Positions 36,203 to 47,223 of a stretch of DNA of 64,000 nucleotides are shown piece after piece; position 1 is the first letter of the stretch; each line of letters opens with the position of its first letter. A program made the position numbers and the translations under genes. Under the pieces are notes generated by a model. The model did not search any database. It had not been told where the DNA came from and saw nothing but the letters and a program-made list of their open reading frames with translations. The stretch is from Myrica gale (lineage: Eukaryota; Streptophyta; Magnoliopsida; Fagales; Myricaceae): contig OZ005605.1 of NCBI GenBank assembly GCA_963930655.1, positions 20,095,501 to 20,159,500 on the forward strand, read 5' to 3'.

Positions 36203-38490
36203 CCGATACAAAGTACGTATGGAGAAGAAGGCCGTCTTATCTGTACCTTTTGTGTCATCTAGCTGGTGGAGGAATCTGGGCATCACGGCGAACTTGAATT
36301 TCGCAAGAGACAGACTGGTTGAAACTTTCATGTGCTCAGTGGGCTTTGCGTGCGACCCTCAGAAGAAAAGTTTCAGAAAATGGCTCGCTAAAGTCCTCAA
36401 TCTGATAGCGATAATAGATGATGTTTATGATATTTTATGGCACATTGGAAGAACTAAAGCACTTCACCAACGTCGTAAACAAGTTAATTCAGCAAATATC
36501 ACCGCTGAGATATTTCAATATTTAGGGCACTTGACTCCCTGAAGTTCTATGAATTCTAATCAGCGTGATACATTCAGGTGGGAAGTTAGGGAAATTTAAC
36601 ATCTTCCAGAGTGTATGAAGTTCTGCTTCCTAGCACTCTACGTTAAGATTAACGAATTCGCTGAAGAAACTCAAATGAAGAAGGGTTCAGACAAAGTATT
36701 ACTTCATCTAAAGAAAGCGGTACTCATGCGTTATTTCCTGTGAATAACGTTGAATATATGTTGTAAAGCTGAAGATCGTCGCTATTGGATTTTTTTGTGA
36801 AATACTTGGACAGATTTTTGTATGGCGTTACTTGTGGAAGCGAAGTGGTTCAACATGGCCTACACACCATCCCTACAGGAATATCTAAGTAACGCATGGA
36901 TCACATCATCCGGTTCTTTGATCTTCGTTCATGCGTTTTTCTGTATTCAAGATGAAGCAACGGAGGAGTTTGAAGCCTTTATGTTGAAAAACCAAGACCT
37001 CCTGTACAATTTATCTCTGATAATTCGACTCTGCAATGATCTGGGAACATCAGCGGTAAACGAAACTAGTACTCTTTCCACTTGATTAAATCAGAAAAGC
37101 GTCTGAGGATCAAGGAAGAAGATGCATGCCCCCCCCCAAAAAAAAATATATAAATTTTTTTAAATGTGGGACAAAATTGGTAGTAGACTGTATAATGGCC
37201 CACCAAAAATTTTGGAGAAAAAAAGAATGTCTTTTTTATTTTTCTATCTCTATTCTAATTTCTCTTTGTCTTCCTCTCTCTCACCATTCCTTCCCATATT
37301 TTCTCTCATTTACCTCTCTCTTCATGCCTCCCACTATTTACACTCTTGCTGTAAGTAGGGACAAATTAGCCACATTTGTGCTTTGACTTACAAAAGACTA
37401 GTCAAGGTTGCTCTTGAACCTCATTGGATCATTATAAAGTCTAGTTCAACTTAATAAGTTACTAATGTGAGACGTAGCCATCTCTTATTCCTTTCTCCTC
37501 TCCCACTCCAAGTAGGATTCAAGGTATCACGTACACTTATCTTCCCAGATTTTCTCTTATTTCTCTCGGTTCGTACCTCTCACTATTAATTTACACTTTT
37601 ACCTTCTTAGATTTTCAACTCTCAATAGCCTCTCCCATCTCTCTCTCTCTCTCTCTCTCTCTCACTATTTTACCCCATATATAGAAAATAGAAAAATCTA
37701 TACTCAACCCTTGTAATACAATAAGCATTTTGCAGTGCACAAAAAAAATTCCTCATGTTAGAATTCTAAACATTAATACATTTAATTTTTATTGTTTAGT
37801 TAAAATCTTATTGCTCTATGTTTATACGTGATATACAAAGAAAAAATTTTGTCCGTCTTTCTTCTTAATTTGAATTCAATTAACTAAATGTTGTGTTTTT
37901 TGCATACTTTGACTAGATTTTGACAATACTTTGTGCCTTTATCAATAATTTATGAACCTTTGAATACAAGGTCCATCATGATCTAGTGTTATAGAATTTG
38001 TCTGCCATTTTTGATTTTGTGCCGAACATTGCTAAAAATTGGGAAGTCATAAGTTTATTATTTTGTTGAAAGATTGATTTTAACTCTTCCAATTTCAACT
38101 GTAATTACTAAACAAACTTTTTTAGCGACGAGAATTGTCAAGACAAGTTCGAAATAAGATGCAAATGACTTTATTGCAAATTATCTTATTGTTTACATTG
38201 AGAAAGAAATTGTAGACGGTTTTCGTATTGATATGATAATTGATGACTTTTACGCTTGTTGAAGGAACTTCGGGTTCAATTATAATTTGTTTCTTTTTTA
38301 AGTTTTTGAGTATGTCGTTACACTTTGTCTATAGTTATTTTAATTATAATGAAAATTTATTTATTGCCTATGCTATTAGAATTTTTTAACAAGTAAAAAA
38401 TATATTTGACCTCCCTAGAAGCAAGTTCTGGCTTCGTTCCTGCTCAAGATATATTCTTTCCTCATATTTGATTATAACACCTTGGCACCA
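36203..38490 (+). pseudogene. Terpene synthase pseudogene (exons 4-6 only)
   Basis: Close copy of 54972-56000 of the intact terpene synthase. Recognisable are exon 4 (36263-36482, with SSWWRNLGITANLNFARDRLVETF and IIDDVYDI), exon 5 (36578-36719) and exon 6 (36807-37055, ending LCNDLGTSA). Introns between them are also conserved. Decay: an extra T right after the DDVYD motif shifts the frame, exon 5 has TAA in place of CAA in its eighth codon, the donor after exon 4 has AA instead of AG before GT, and the exon 6 acceptor AG is lost in a deletion of about 24 bp. Exons 1-3 and 7 are absent. Intron 6 is split by a hAT remnant at about 37102-38451 and resumes as TTCTTTCCTCATATTTGATTATAACACC. Confidence 0.88.
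37102..38451 (+). mobile_element. Degenerate hAT element in pseudogene intron
   Basis: The intron sequence of the terpene synthase copy stops near 37101 and resumes at about 38452, so about 1.35 kb was inserted. Within it, 38062-38270 translates to FVERLILTLPISTVIT and, after an in-frame stop, NYLIVYIEKEIVDG. This resembles the C-terminal dimerisation region of ZMYM1/TTF-type hAT transposases (usual form LPVSTATVER...VYIEK). The right end GTTCTGGCTTCGTTCCTG resembles the GGCTCCGCCACTG ends of that group. The left end starts with a poly-C/poly-A stretch. A CT microsatellite is at 37639-37662. Target duplication not resolvable. Confidence 0.6.
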
Positions 38491-38493
38491 TCA

Positions 38494-39212
38494 ATTCTTC
38501 TCCTAAACCCTAACACCACAATTGTCTACGTTATTACTAATTAACTCAAATTAAACTCTCATAACTTTTCTTAAATGATAGGACCACTCCCACTTCCACC
38601 AATTCTTCTCTTAAACCCTAACACCACAATTTTCTATGTTATTACTAATTAACTCAAATTAAATTCTAATAACTTTTCTTAAATAATAGGATCACTCCCA
38701 CATCCCACCAATTCTTCTCATAAACCATAACACCCCAATTGTCTAGTTATTACTAATTAACTCAAATTAAATTCTCATAACTTTTCTTAAATCATAGGAC
38801 CACTCCCACTTCCCACCAATTCTTCTCTTAAACCCTAACACCACAATTTTCTATGTTATTACTAATTAACTCAAATTAAATTATAATCACTTTTCTTAAA
38901 TAATAGGACCACTCCCACTTCCCACCAATTCTTCTCATAAACCATAACACCCCAATTGTCTAGTTATTACTAATTAACTCAAATTAAATTCTCATAACTT
39001 TTCTTAAATCATAGGACCACTCCCACTTCCCACCAATTCTTCTCCTAAACCCTAACACCACAATTGTCTACGTTATTACCAATTAACTCAAATTAAACTC
39101 TCATAACTTTTCTTAAATGATAGGACCACTCCCACTTCCCACCAATTCTTCTCTTAAACCCTAACACCACAATTTTCTATGTTATTACTAATTAACTCAA
39201 ATTAAATTCCCA
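38494..39212 (+). repeat. Minisatellite array 2, 6.6 units of 108-109 bp
   Basis: Units start with ATTCTTCTC at 38494, 38602, 38711, 38819, 38928, 39036 and 39145, so the period alternates 108 and 109. Each contains AACACC(A/C)CAATT, TTATTACTAATTAACTCAAATTAAA, CATAACTTTTCTTAAAT and ATAGGACCACTCCCACTTCCCACC. Three unit types can be told apart (TTGTCTACG, TTTTCTATG, TTGTCTAGT) in the order A-B-C-B-C-A-B, a higher-order pattern. The array begins within the remains of the pseudogene intron 6. Confidence 0.88.
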
Positions 39213-39389
39213 TAAATTCAATGGTGAAATTTTTTTATTTTATACGAAAATATATCCGTATAAAATTTAGGCCCGGGGCATTATATTACTGAACTAAAAA
39301 TAATAATTTTCATTCAAATTAACGATCGGAGGTGTAAAGTGAAAATACATAATTAAGGGGTGAAATATAATAAAATGAATAATATAGAA

Positions 39390-39735
39390 CTCCTGGACAT
39401 AAAAAATGTATTTAAATTTTCCTGCACTAGATATTTGCGGTGTCCCATCCTAATTAAAATCTCGGACGGACAAAATAATTGGGCTTCATGTCCTTGGCGC
39501 TGTGGTCCAATGAAAGCCTGCCAGGAAAAGAGTGAGAAAGTGAAACAAGGAAAAATGACGACCGTTGAAATGCACGAAATATCATAGATTCTTTGGTGTT
39601 TCGGATTAGGCAAAAAAATTCATCAATTCAATTTTTTTTGTACATTTCGCATTTTAGACCCAAAGGATCGAGGTTTTTCAAATTCCACAAATTGTTTTAG
39701 TACTTCACACACCAAAACAGAAAAGAAAGAAATTA
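39390..39735 (+). repeat. Paralogous flank, distal copy (pairs with 33550-33850)
   Basis: Second member of the direct duplication described for 33550-33850; the shared words keep order and orientation, with small indels. This copy precedes the Mutator-like element and, 14 kb further, the intact terpene synthase. Confidence 0.8.
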
Positions 39736-39806
39736 GCTTTCTGCAACAATTTTTATGAATGTCGAATACTCCAAACATAATAGTGACTCGAAATATGCCA
39801 GATGCA

Positions 39807-39816
39807 TGACTGGAAC
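39807..39816 (+). repeat. Target duplication, left, of Mutator-like element
   Basis: TGACTGGAAC here equals 49380-49389 on the far side of the element. A 9-11 bp duplication is typical of Mutator-like insertion. Confidence 0.75.
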
Positions 39817-40515
39817 GGGTCCAGTTACTGTGCTAATTCTTATTGTACTGGTAGCTGTTGGTGGGCGGTCATGATCAAATTTTCAAGATATAATGGATGA
39901 GACATGCCACGTCAATTAATGAAATTCGACCTGTGAAATGACTCGATTCGTCCCGTTTGCAAGTGCTGACCGCGAACTGACCCAGTTGACCTGTTTGAAG
40001 CCCTTCTTCTTCTTCGACAATCGCACAGTCGTCTTCCTTCTTCGTTTCTTCTCATTACGCATAGTCTCCGCCCAACCTCACCCCACAGCCGCCTAGGCTC
40101 GAGTTCAGGTTGATTAAACACAAAATTGATCCTTCTCATCCAAGATCAAAACCCAGTTGATAAATAAAGAAATGGTCGCAAGACCTATGCTGTGCATTAA
40201 AAATTAGAAAAAGGAATTTGGTAGACTAGACTTAATGAAGGGTAACAATACATCCACCAAATAAAACACATATGAAAACCTTCTGCAGGTTGAGCCCAAT
40301 CATGAGTTGCAAATGATATTTGTTCAATTGAAAATTATGCTACATTTCTGCTACCCAAAGGAAGATACTTAGGTCGAAGACCAAGCATATGTGTGTGAAA
40401 ATAACCAATAAAAGAAGATACCTAGCGATGCACACTGACGCACTCTATGAAAATGCAACACTTGATTACGGGGAAAATTATTAGAGTGCACACTTGACAA
40501 CCAATAAACTCATGA

Positions 40516-42359
40516 GAACGGGGAATGTAATACTTCAAAAAAAAAAAAAAGAAGTTTGAAAAGTCAAAGTTTAAACGGTGCGGAGGGATAAGTTTATCCC
40601 TTCCGCAGCACCTCGTTTGAAAACTGAACGTAAAAACGTTCAGTTTTCAACGCGAATCTTCTAAGTTTTAAAAATTTGATTTCTTTTCGAATTTTGAACG
40701 GTTTTTGATGAAATTTTCGCCCTTCTTAAACCCATTTAGAGATCTTTAAGTTTAGATCTAGGTTAATTGCGAAAATTTCCTCTCAATATTGGAGTTTTCT
40801 CTCATTTGAAGCTCTCTCTCTCCTCTTTCTCTCTCTACACGAAATTCTCTTTCTCTTACCTTTGGAGACGCGATTTGTAGGAGTTTGGTGATTTTTGGAG
40901 GTAGGTTTGTTTTAATCTTGGTTTAGAAAGATATTTCTTTGGATTGATTTGGGTTATGCCGTTTTATAGACGTCGTTGGAGAGCCGTTCTTCACGTATTA
41001 GGCGCTTTTTCTTCGACTTCGTCGGCACAATTGGGTGAGCTTTTCTCTAAGTTCCGACCTTCAATGGAGTTTTAGATCTGAATATTCTAGATTTTCCAGT
41101 TTAGTTTTTGGTTTGCTGTAGGGTAATTAAAGGCGTTTTTGAGGAATTTCGCGATTTTGGGAATAGACAGAGTTATTGCAGTTCAGGTGTGTTGTTGTTG
41201 GAATTCTATTATTAAATTACTTTGGGGATGTACGAGGATTTAAATGAGGAGTTGACTGATTTTCAAATGGATTCTAGGTGTTGATTGACCTTTCAGCAAT
41301 TGTTTGTGAATCTTAAGCTTCGTTTAAGCATCGAGGTAAGTGGCTTATCAATGAGATTTTATTCCTCTAAACTTTTGTGGAATCTAAGTGCACGAAATAT
41401 TTAATTATTCTGTGAGATGAAATTGATTTAAAAATATTTCTTTGTGCGAAATTTAAATATCTTGTCATTGGTGAAATAGATTTTTAAAACGTGCACTATT
41501 TTATATAGTTTTGATTCATTATATGGGGAAAATATACAAATTTTTGATAAAGATGAAATGACTTAAATTTCATGAATTTGTTTGAAATATCAAACTTGAA
41601 ATGTTGGATTGTTGAAATATATTTATTTTGTGAGTATACTTTGAAAATTGTCTTTGTGCTGGCAATATATCTCTGCGGTCTGTGTGGCCTAATGTTTGGA
41701 GGTCTTTGTGGCCTAGAGGTCTGTGTGGCCTAATATCTGGAGGTCTTTGTGGCCTAATATTTGGAGGTCTTTGTGGCCTAGAGGTCTGTGTGGCCTAATA
41801 TTTGGAGGTCTTTGTGGCCTGAAGGTCTGTGTGACCATTGGTATTTCCCTATATTGCGCGGCCTTTGATAATTTTTGTTACAAACTGATATTTTGTATTC
41901 GGTATGACTCACAGTGTTTTATTTATGGATTTCGATTATTGTGATAAATTTTTTTTTCCCTACCCTTATTGATTTGCTACTTACTGAGCTAGTTGTAGCT
42001 CACCACTTATTCTCTATCTTTCAGGTTTAGGAGTTGGTGGCAGCGAGTGATAGAAAGATTGTGAGTTGAAATCTCTGAGAATAATTGCTAGATGCAAAAT
42101 ATTTGAATAAAGAGTCATCTGGAGACTCTAGTAATAATTGTTTTATTTTGAAGACTTTAGTAGTTTTATTGTTTATTGAGACTCTTATTAAGAGAAGTAT
42201 TTAATGATTAATGTTTTTAGTAGTGCTCTGACTAAACTGTTGGGATTCATTTTGACTATTGAAGATGAAATATAATTTTTTTATGAGCTCTTTTCTTGGT
42301 TGGGATGATATGTTCGAGTAGTATTCTATTTGTTTAGACTTTTGGGTCGGGGTGTTACA
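40516..42359 (+). repeat. 5' LTR of the chromovirus
   Basis: 1844 bp, starting TGTAATACTTC and ending GGGTGTTACA. A tandem GGTCTGTGTGGCC / GGTCTTTGTGGCC minisatellite lies at about 41676-41835. The poly-A run after the start differs in length between the two LTRs. Confidence 0.93.
41676..41835 (+). repeat. Minisatellite inside the LTR
   Basis: Seven or more repetitions of a roughly 20 bp unit GAGGTCTTTGTGGCCTAATATTTG and its GGTCTGTGTGGCCTA variant, alternating. An equal array is in the right LTR (about 48376-48536). Confidence 0.8.
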
Positions 42360-42360
42360 G

Positions 42361-42475
42361 GTGGTATCAGAGCATAGGTATATGATTCTGTAGACTATTA
42401 GGAAGATTTTGATGAAAGTCAGAGCATAGGTATATGATTCTGTAGACTATTAGGAAGATTTCGATGAAGGTCAGA
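42361..42475 (+). repeat. Tandem duplication at the primer-binding site
   Basis: The stretch TCAGAGCATAGGTATATGATTCTGTAGACTATTAGGAAGATTT is present twice in a row (from about 42367 and from about 42418), with a third partial TCAGAGTATAGG. The first copy contains the 3' half of the tRNA primer site. Confidence 0.75.
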
Positions 42476-45400
42476 GTATAGGATTAAAGGGTTAAAGTTG
42501 AATATGTTGATGTATTTGAGAGATATTGAAACTTGAACTAGGAATTGATATTGATTTACGATAGGTTTTGATCTTTGAAGCGATTTTTGGATTCTGTATT
42601 TTTGTTGTTATATGTTGAGTTCAGGATTTTACATTTTTCTTCCTTGTATTTGGCCTTTGGAGTGGTTATCTTTTACTAATTTTTGTTGAGCCAAACGAAT
42701 TTTAGGAAGAAGATGCCGCCTAGGGGTGCAAGACCAAGAAGAAGAGCTGTGAACGAAATTTTAGAGGAAGAAGAGTCAAGTCGTAATGAGAGGTCTGCCT
42801 CGAACGAAAGGTCTGTTACTCCTAGTCAGGACGATGTAGATGCGGTGGCAAATCAGATCATTGTTAGACTTGCTGAGGCCACATGAGGAAATAAGACTGC
42901 ACGTGAAGGTTGTTCGTTTGGGGATTTTAAGAAGCATAATCCTCCTATATTTACGGGAGAGCCTGATCCAATCGCTGCTGAGAGATGGTTAACTAAGATA
43001 GAAAAATTACTCAAAGTTCTTAACTGCACGGATTCACAGAAAGTGAAATACGCGACTTTTGTCTTGGAGGATGCTGCTGAAAGATGGTGGGATGGCACTA
43101 AGTTACTGTTAAATGAAGAACTTGGTGAAGATGTTCCGATTACTTGGGCTAAGTTTAAGGAAGTGTTCAATGAGACTTACTATCCAGAGATTTTCAAGGA
43201 TCGTCGTGAAAGAGAATTCGCAGATTTGGTTCAAGGGGCCATGAGTGTGGAGCAGTACGCTGCAAGATTTGTGGAATTGTCTCGCTTTGCACCTCATTTA
43301 ATTCCGGACGAAGGAAAAAGAGTCCGAAAGTTTCAGAGGGGTCTCAGTGATAGGTTCCGCCACCTCATTTTGGCTTCTGGAGTTAATAGTTACACTGAAA
43401 CAGTGAAGAGAGCCATGGCATTAGAGGAAGATTTCAAACACCGAGATGTTGTCAAAGATACAAGGAAAAGAAGGTTTGAGCCAAATGATGGGCAGGGAAA
43501 AGAGCAGAATTTCAATAATAAGAAGAATTCTTTCAATAGTGGTTATGTCAGAACACAAAATACTCAACATGGAAATGTGAGGCCTTGTCCCAATTGCGGG
43601 AAGCATCATCAAGGACAACCCTGCCGTTTTGGAGTTAAGCTGTGCTACACTTGCAAGCAGCCTGGTCATTTTTCACGTGAGTGCCCTACAAATAAGAACA
43701 TGAATCCGTCATCGTCTCAGAATAATAATGCTGGAAAAAGGGTTCCGGGAAGAGTATATGCTTTATCAGCCCAGGATGGTCAGGCTACTGATGAGGTGGT
43801 GACATGTATGCTTCCTATTTTGTCTATGTATGCTAGAGTGTTGTTTGACACGGGATCGACTCATTCCTTCGTCTCCCAAATATTTGCCAAAAATTCTGAT
43901 AGAGAACCTGAGCAGCTTGATTATCAGTTGTCTGTTTCTACTCCAATGGGTGATACTTTGATTGCGAGTCTTGTGCTTAAGTCATGTGAAATTTGCATTG
44001 AGAATAGAAAATTTATAGCAGATTTAATATTGCTTGATATGTATGATTTTGATGTCATCCTGGGAATGGATTGGTTGTCTGCTTATCATGCTAGCATATG
44101 TTGTTTCGAGAAAGAGGTAATTTTCAAGCCTTTAGATGATGTGGAGTTCCGTTTTAAGGGGTCGAGTCTCAAACCAATATGTGTGATCTCGGCATTAAAA
44201 GCCAATCAATTACTTCATAAAGGGTGTCATGGGTATTTGGCTAGTGTGATTGGTACTAAAGAAGAAGAGTCACAGTTGGAGTTAATTCCAATAGTGAGGG
44301 AATTTTCAGAGGTATTTCCCGAGGATTTACCAGGCCTACCCCGAGAGAGAGAAATTGAATTCTTCATCGACCTTGTCCCTGGTACTGCTCCAATTTCTAA
44401 GGCACCGTATAGGATGACACCTATGGAACTAAAAGAGCTGAAAGATCAGTTGCAAGAATTATTGGACAAGGGGTTCATCCGTCCAAGTGTGTCCCCCTGG
44501 GGTACTTCTGTTTTGTTCGTTAAGAAGAAGGACGGTAGCATGAGATTGTGTATTGATTATCGAGAGTTAAATCGAGTTACGGTAAAGAATAGGTATCCTC
44601 TACCGCGGATTGACGATCTATTTGACCAATTACAAGGAGCACAGGTATTCTCTAAGATTGATCTTCGTTCGGGATATCACCAGCTAAAGGTTAAGAGTGA
44701 TGATGTAGCAAAGACAGCTTTTAGAACAAGATACGAACACTATGAATTTTTGGTCATGCCTTTTGGGTTAACGAACGCACCGGCTGCCTTTATGGACTTG
44801 ATGAATCCAGTATTCCGAGAATATTTGGATAAATTTGTTATAGTTTTCATTGATGATATCTTGATTTACTCAAAGAGCCGAGAGGAGCATGAAGAACATT
44901 TAAGAATGGTATTGCAGACATTGAAAGAGAAACAGTTATATGCCAAATTGGAAAAGTGTGAATTCTGGCTTGATAAGATTGTGTTCCTCGGTCATGTGGT
45001 GTCTAGCGAGGGGATTACTGTTGATCCAGGTAAAGTCGAGGCTATAACTGATTGGCCAAGACCAACCAATGTGAGTGAAATTAGGAGTTTCTTGGGTTTG
45101 GCCGGGTATTACAGAAGGTTCGTAGAAGGGTTTTCCTGTATAGCTGTGCCACTAACACGGTTAACGAGGAAGAATGCGAAATTTGAATGGACGGAAGAAT
45201 GTGAGAAGAGTTTCCAAGAATTAAAACAGAGGTTAGTATCTGCTCCCGTATTAACTATACCTTCAGGTTCAGAAGGTTTTGTTATATATAGTGATGCTTC
45301 TCGAAAAGGTTTGGGTTGTGTTTTGATGCAACAGGGTAAAGTGATTGCTTACGCCTCTCGCCAATTGAAGAATTATGAACAGAATTATCCTACTCATGAT

Positions 45401-47223
45401 TTAGAACTGGCAGCAATAGTTTTTGCTTTGAAGATATGGAGACACTATTTGTATGGAGAAAAGTGTGAGATATACACCGACCATAAGAGTTTGAAGTACT
45501 TATTTACTCAGAAAGAATTAAATTTGAGGCAGCGAAGGTGGTTGGAATTAATTAAAGATTATGATTGCTCAATACATTATCACCCTGGTAAGGCGAATGT
45601 AGTGGCAGATGCACTTAGTCGGAAGTCTTGGACAGCTGCTATGGTGACTACACAGAAGCATATTTTGTTGGATTTGGAGAGATATAACATAGAGGTGATA
45701 GTGGGAGATTCCTCATCTTATTTGGCAAATTTAAAGGTGCAGCCTACTTTGGTTGAAAGGATAAAGAGTAATCAAGATAAGGATAAAGAATTGGTAAGGC
45801 TCATGGACAAAGTGCGCAGTGGGAAGAAATCTGAATTTAAGTTGACAGATGATGGTATATTGAAATTCAGAAACAGACTTTGTGTACCGAATGACCCGCA
45901 GATAAAGAGAGAAATTCTGGAAGATGCACATCGTTCACGCTTTACAATACATCCGGGAAGTACTAAGATGTACCGGGATCTTCATGACAATTTTTGGTGG
46001 AATAATATGAAACGGGAGGTAGCCAAATTTGTAGAACAATGTCTTACTTGCCAACAGGTGAAGATTGAACATCAACGACCTTCAGGATTATTACAGCCAC
46101 TTCCAATTCCTGAATGGAAATGAGAACATATTTGTATGGATTTTGTTTCAGGGTTACCGAGATCGCCTAAAGGTCATGATACAATATGGGTTGTGGTGGA
46201 TAGATTAACGAAGTCGGCGCACTTTCTCCCTATTCGGAAGAATTATACTTTGGATAAATTGGCGCAATTTTATGTTCAGGAGATTGTGAGATTACATGGA
46301 ATACCGGTGACGATTGTATCAGATCGGGATCCAAGATTTACTTCTGAGTTCTGGAAAAGGTTGCAGAAAGCTTTTGGTACGCAGTTAAAATTCAGCACCG
46401 CCTTTCACCCGCAAACAGATGGACAATCAGAGAGGACCATTCAAACGCTAGAAGATATGTTAAGAGCTTATGTAATGGATTTTAAAGGTAGTTGGACTGA
46501 TGCCTTGTCATTAGCTGAATTCGCTTACAACAATAGCTATCATTCTAGTATTGGGATGGCTCCCTATGAAGCTTTATATGGTAGGAGGTGTAGATCTCCA
46601 GTTTGTTGGGATGAAGTGGGTGAAAGAAAGATTCTTGGTCCGGAAATTGTAGAAAAAATTTGTGAGAAAGTTGGGTTAATTCGAAAGAGACTGCAAGCAG
46701 CTCAGAGTAGACAGAAAAGTTATGCAGATAAACGAAGAAATGAATTGGAATTCGAAGTGGGAGATAAAGTATTTTTGCGAGTTGCTCCAATGAAGGGAGT
46801 TATGCGTTTTGGAAAGAAAGGAAAGTTAAGTCCTCGTTACGTGGGGCCATTTGAGATTTTGGAGAAGGTTGGCTTTGTTGCATATCGCCTTGCACTACCG
46901 CCCGCTTTGGAAAGGATTCACGATGTATTTCATGTTTCTACGTTGAGGAAATATATTTCTGATCCGTCCCATATTTTGGATTATCAACCGATCCAGATTA
47001 AGGAAGACTTGTCATACGAAGAAGTTCCCGTCCAAATTGTGGATCGTAAAGACCAAGTGTTGAGAACTAAGACGCTATCGTTGGTGAAGGTCCTTTGGAA
47101 GAATCAAACCATGGCAGAAGCAACATGGGAACAAGAGGATGAGATGCGATCCAAATATCCGGGATTATTCGTTGGTTATGGTAAGTCAATTTCGAGGACG
47201 AAATTTTTATAAGGGGGGAAGAT

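Noticed and set aside
38494-39212. Possible CRISPR-like regular repeats
   Set aside because: The repeats are head-to-tail without unique spacers in a plant nuclear sequence; it is a minisatellite.
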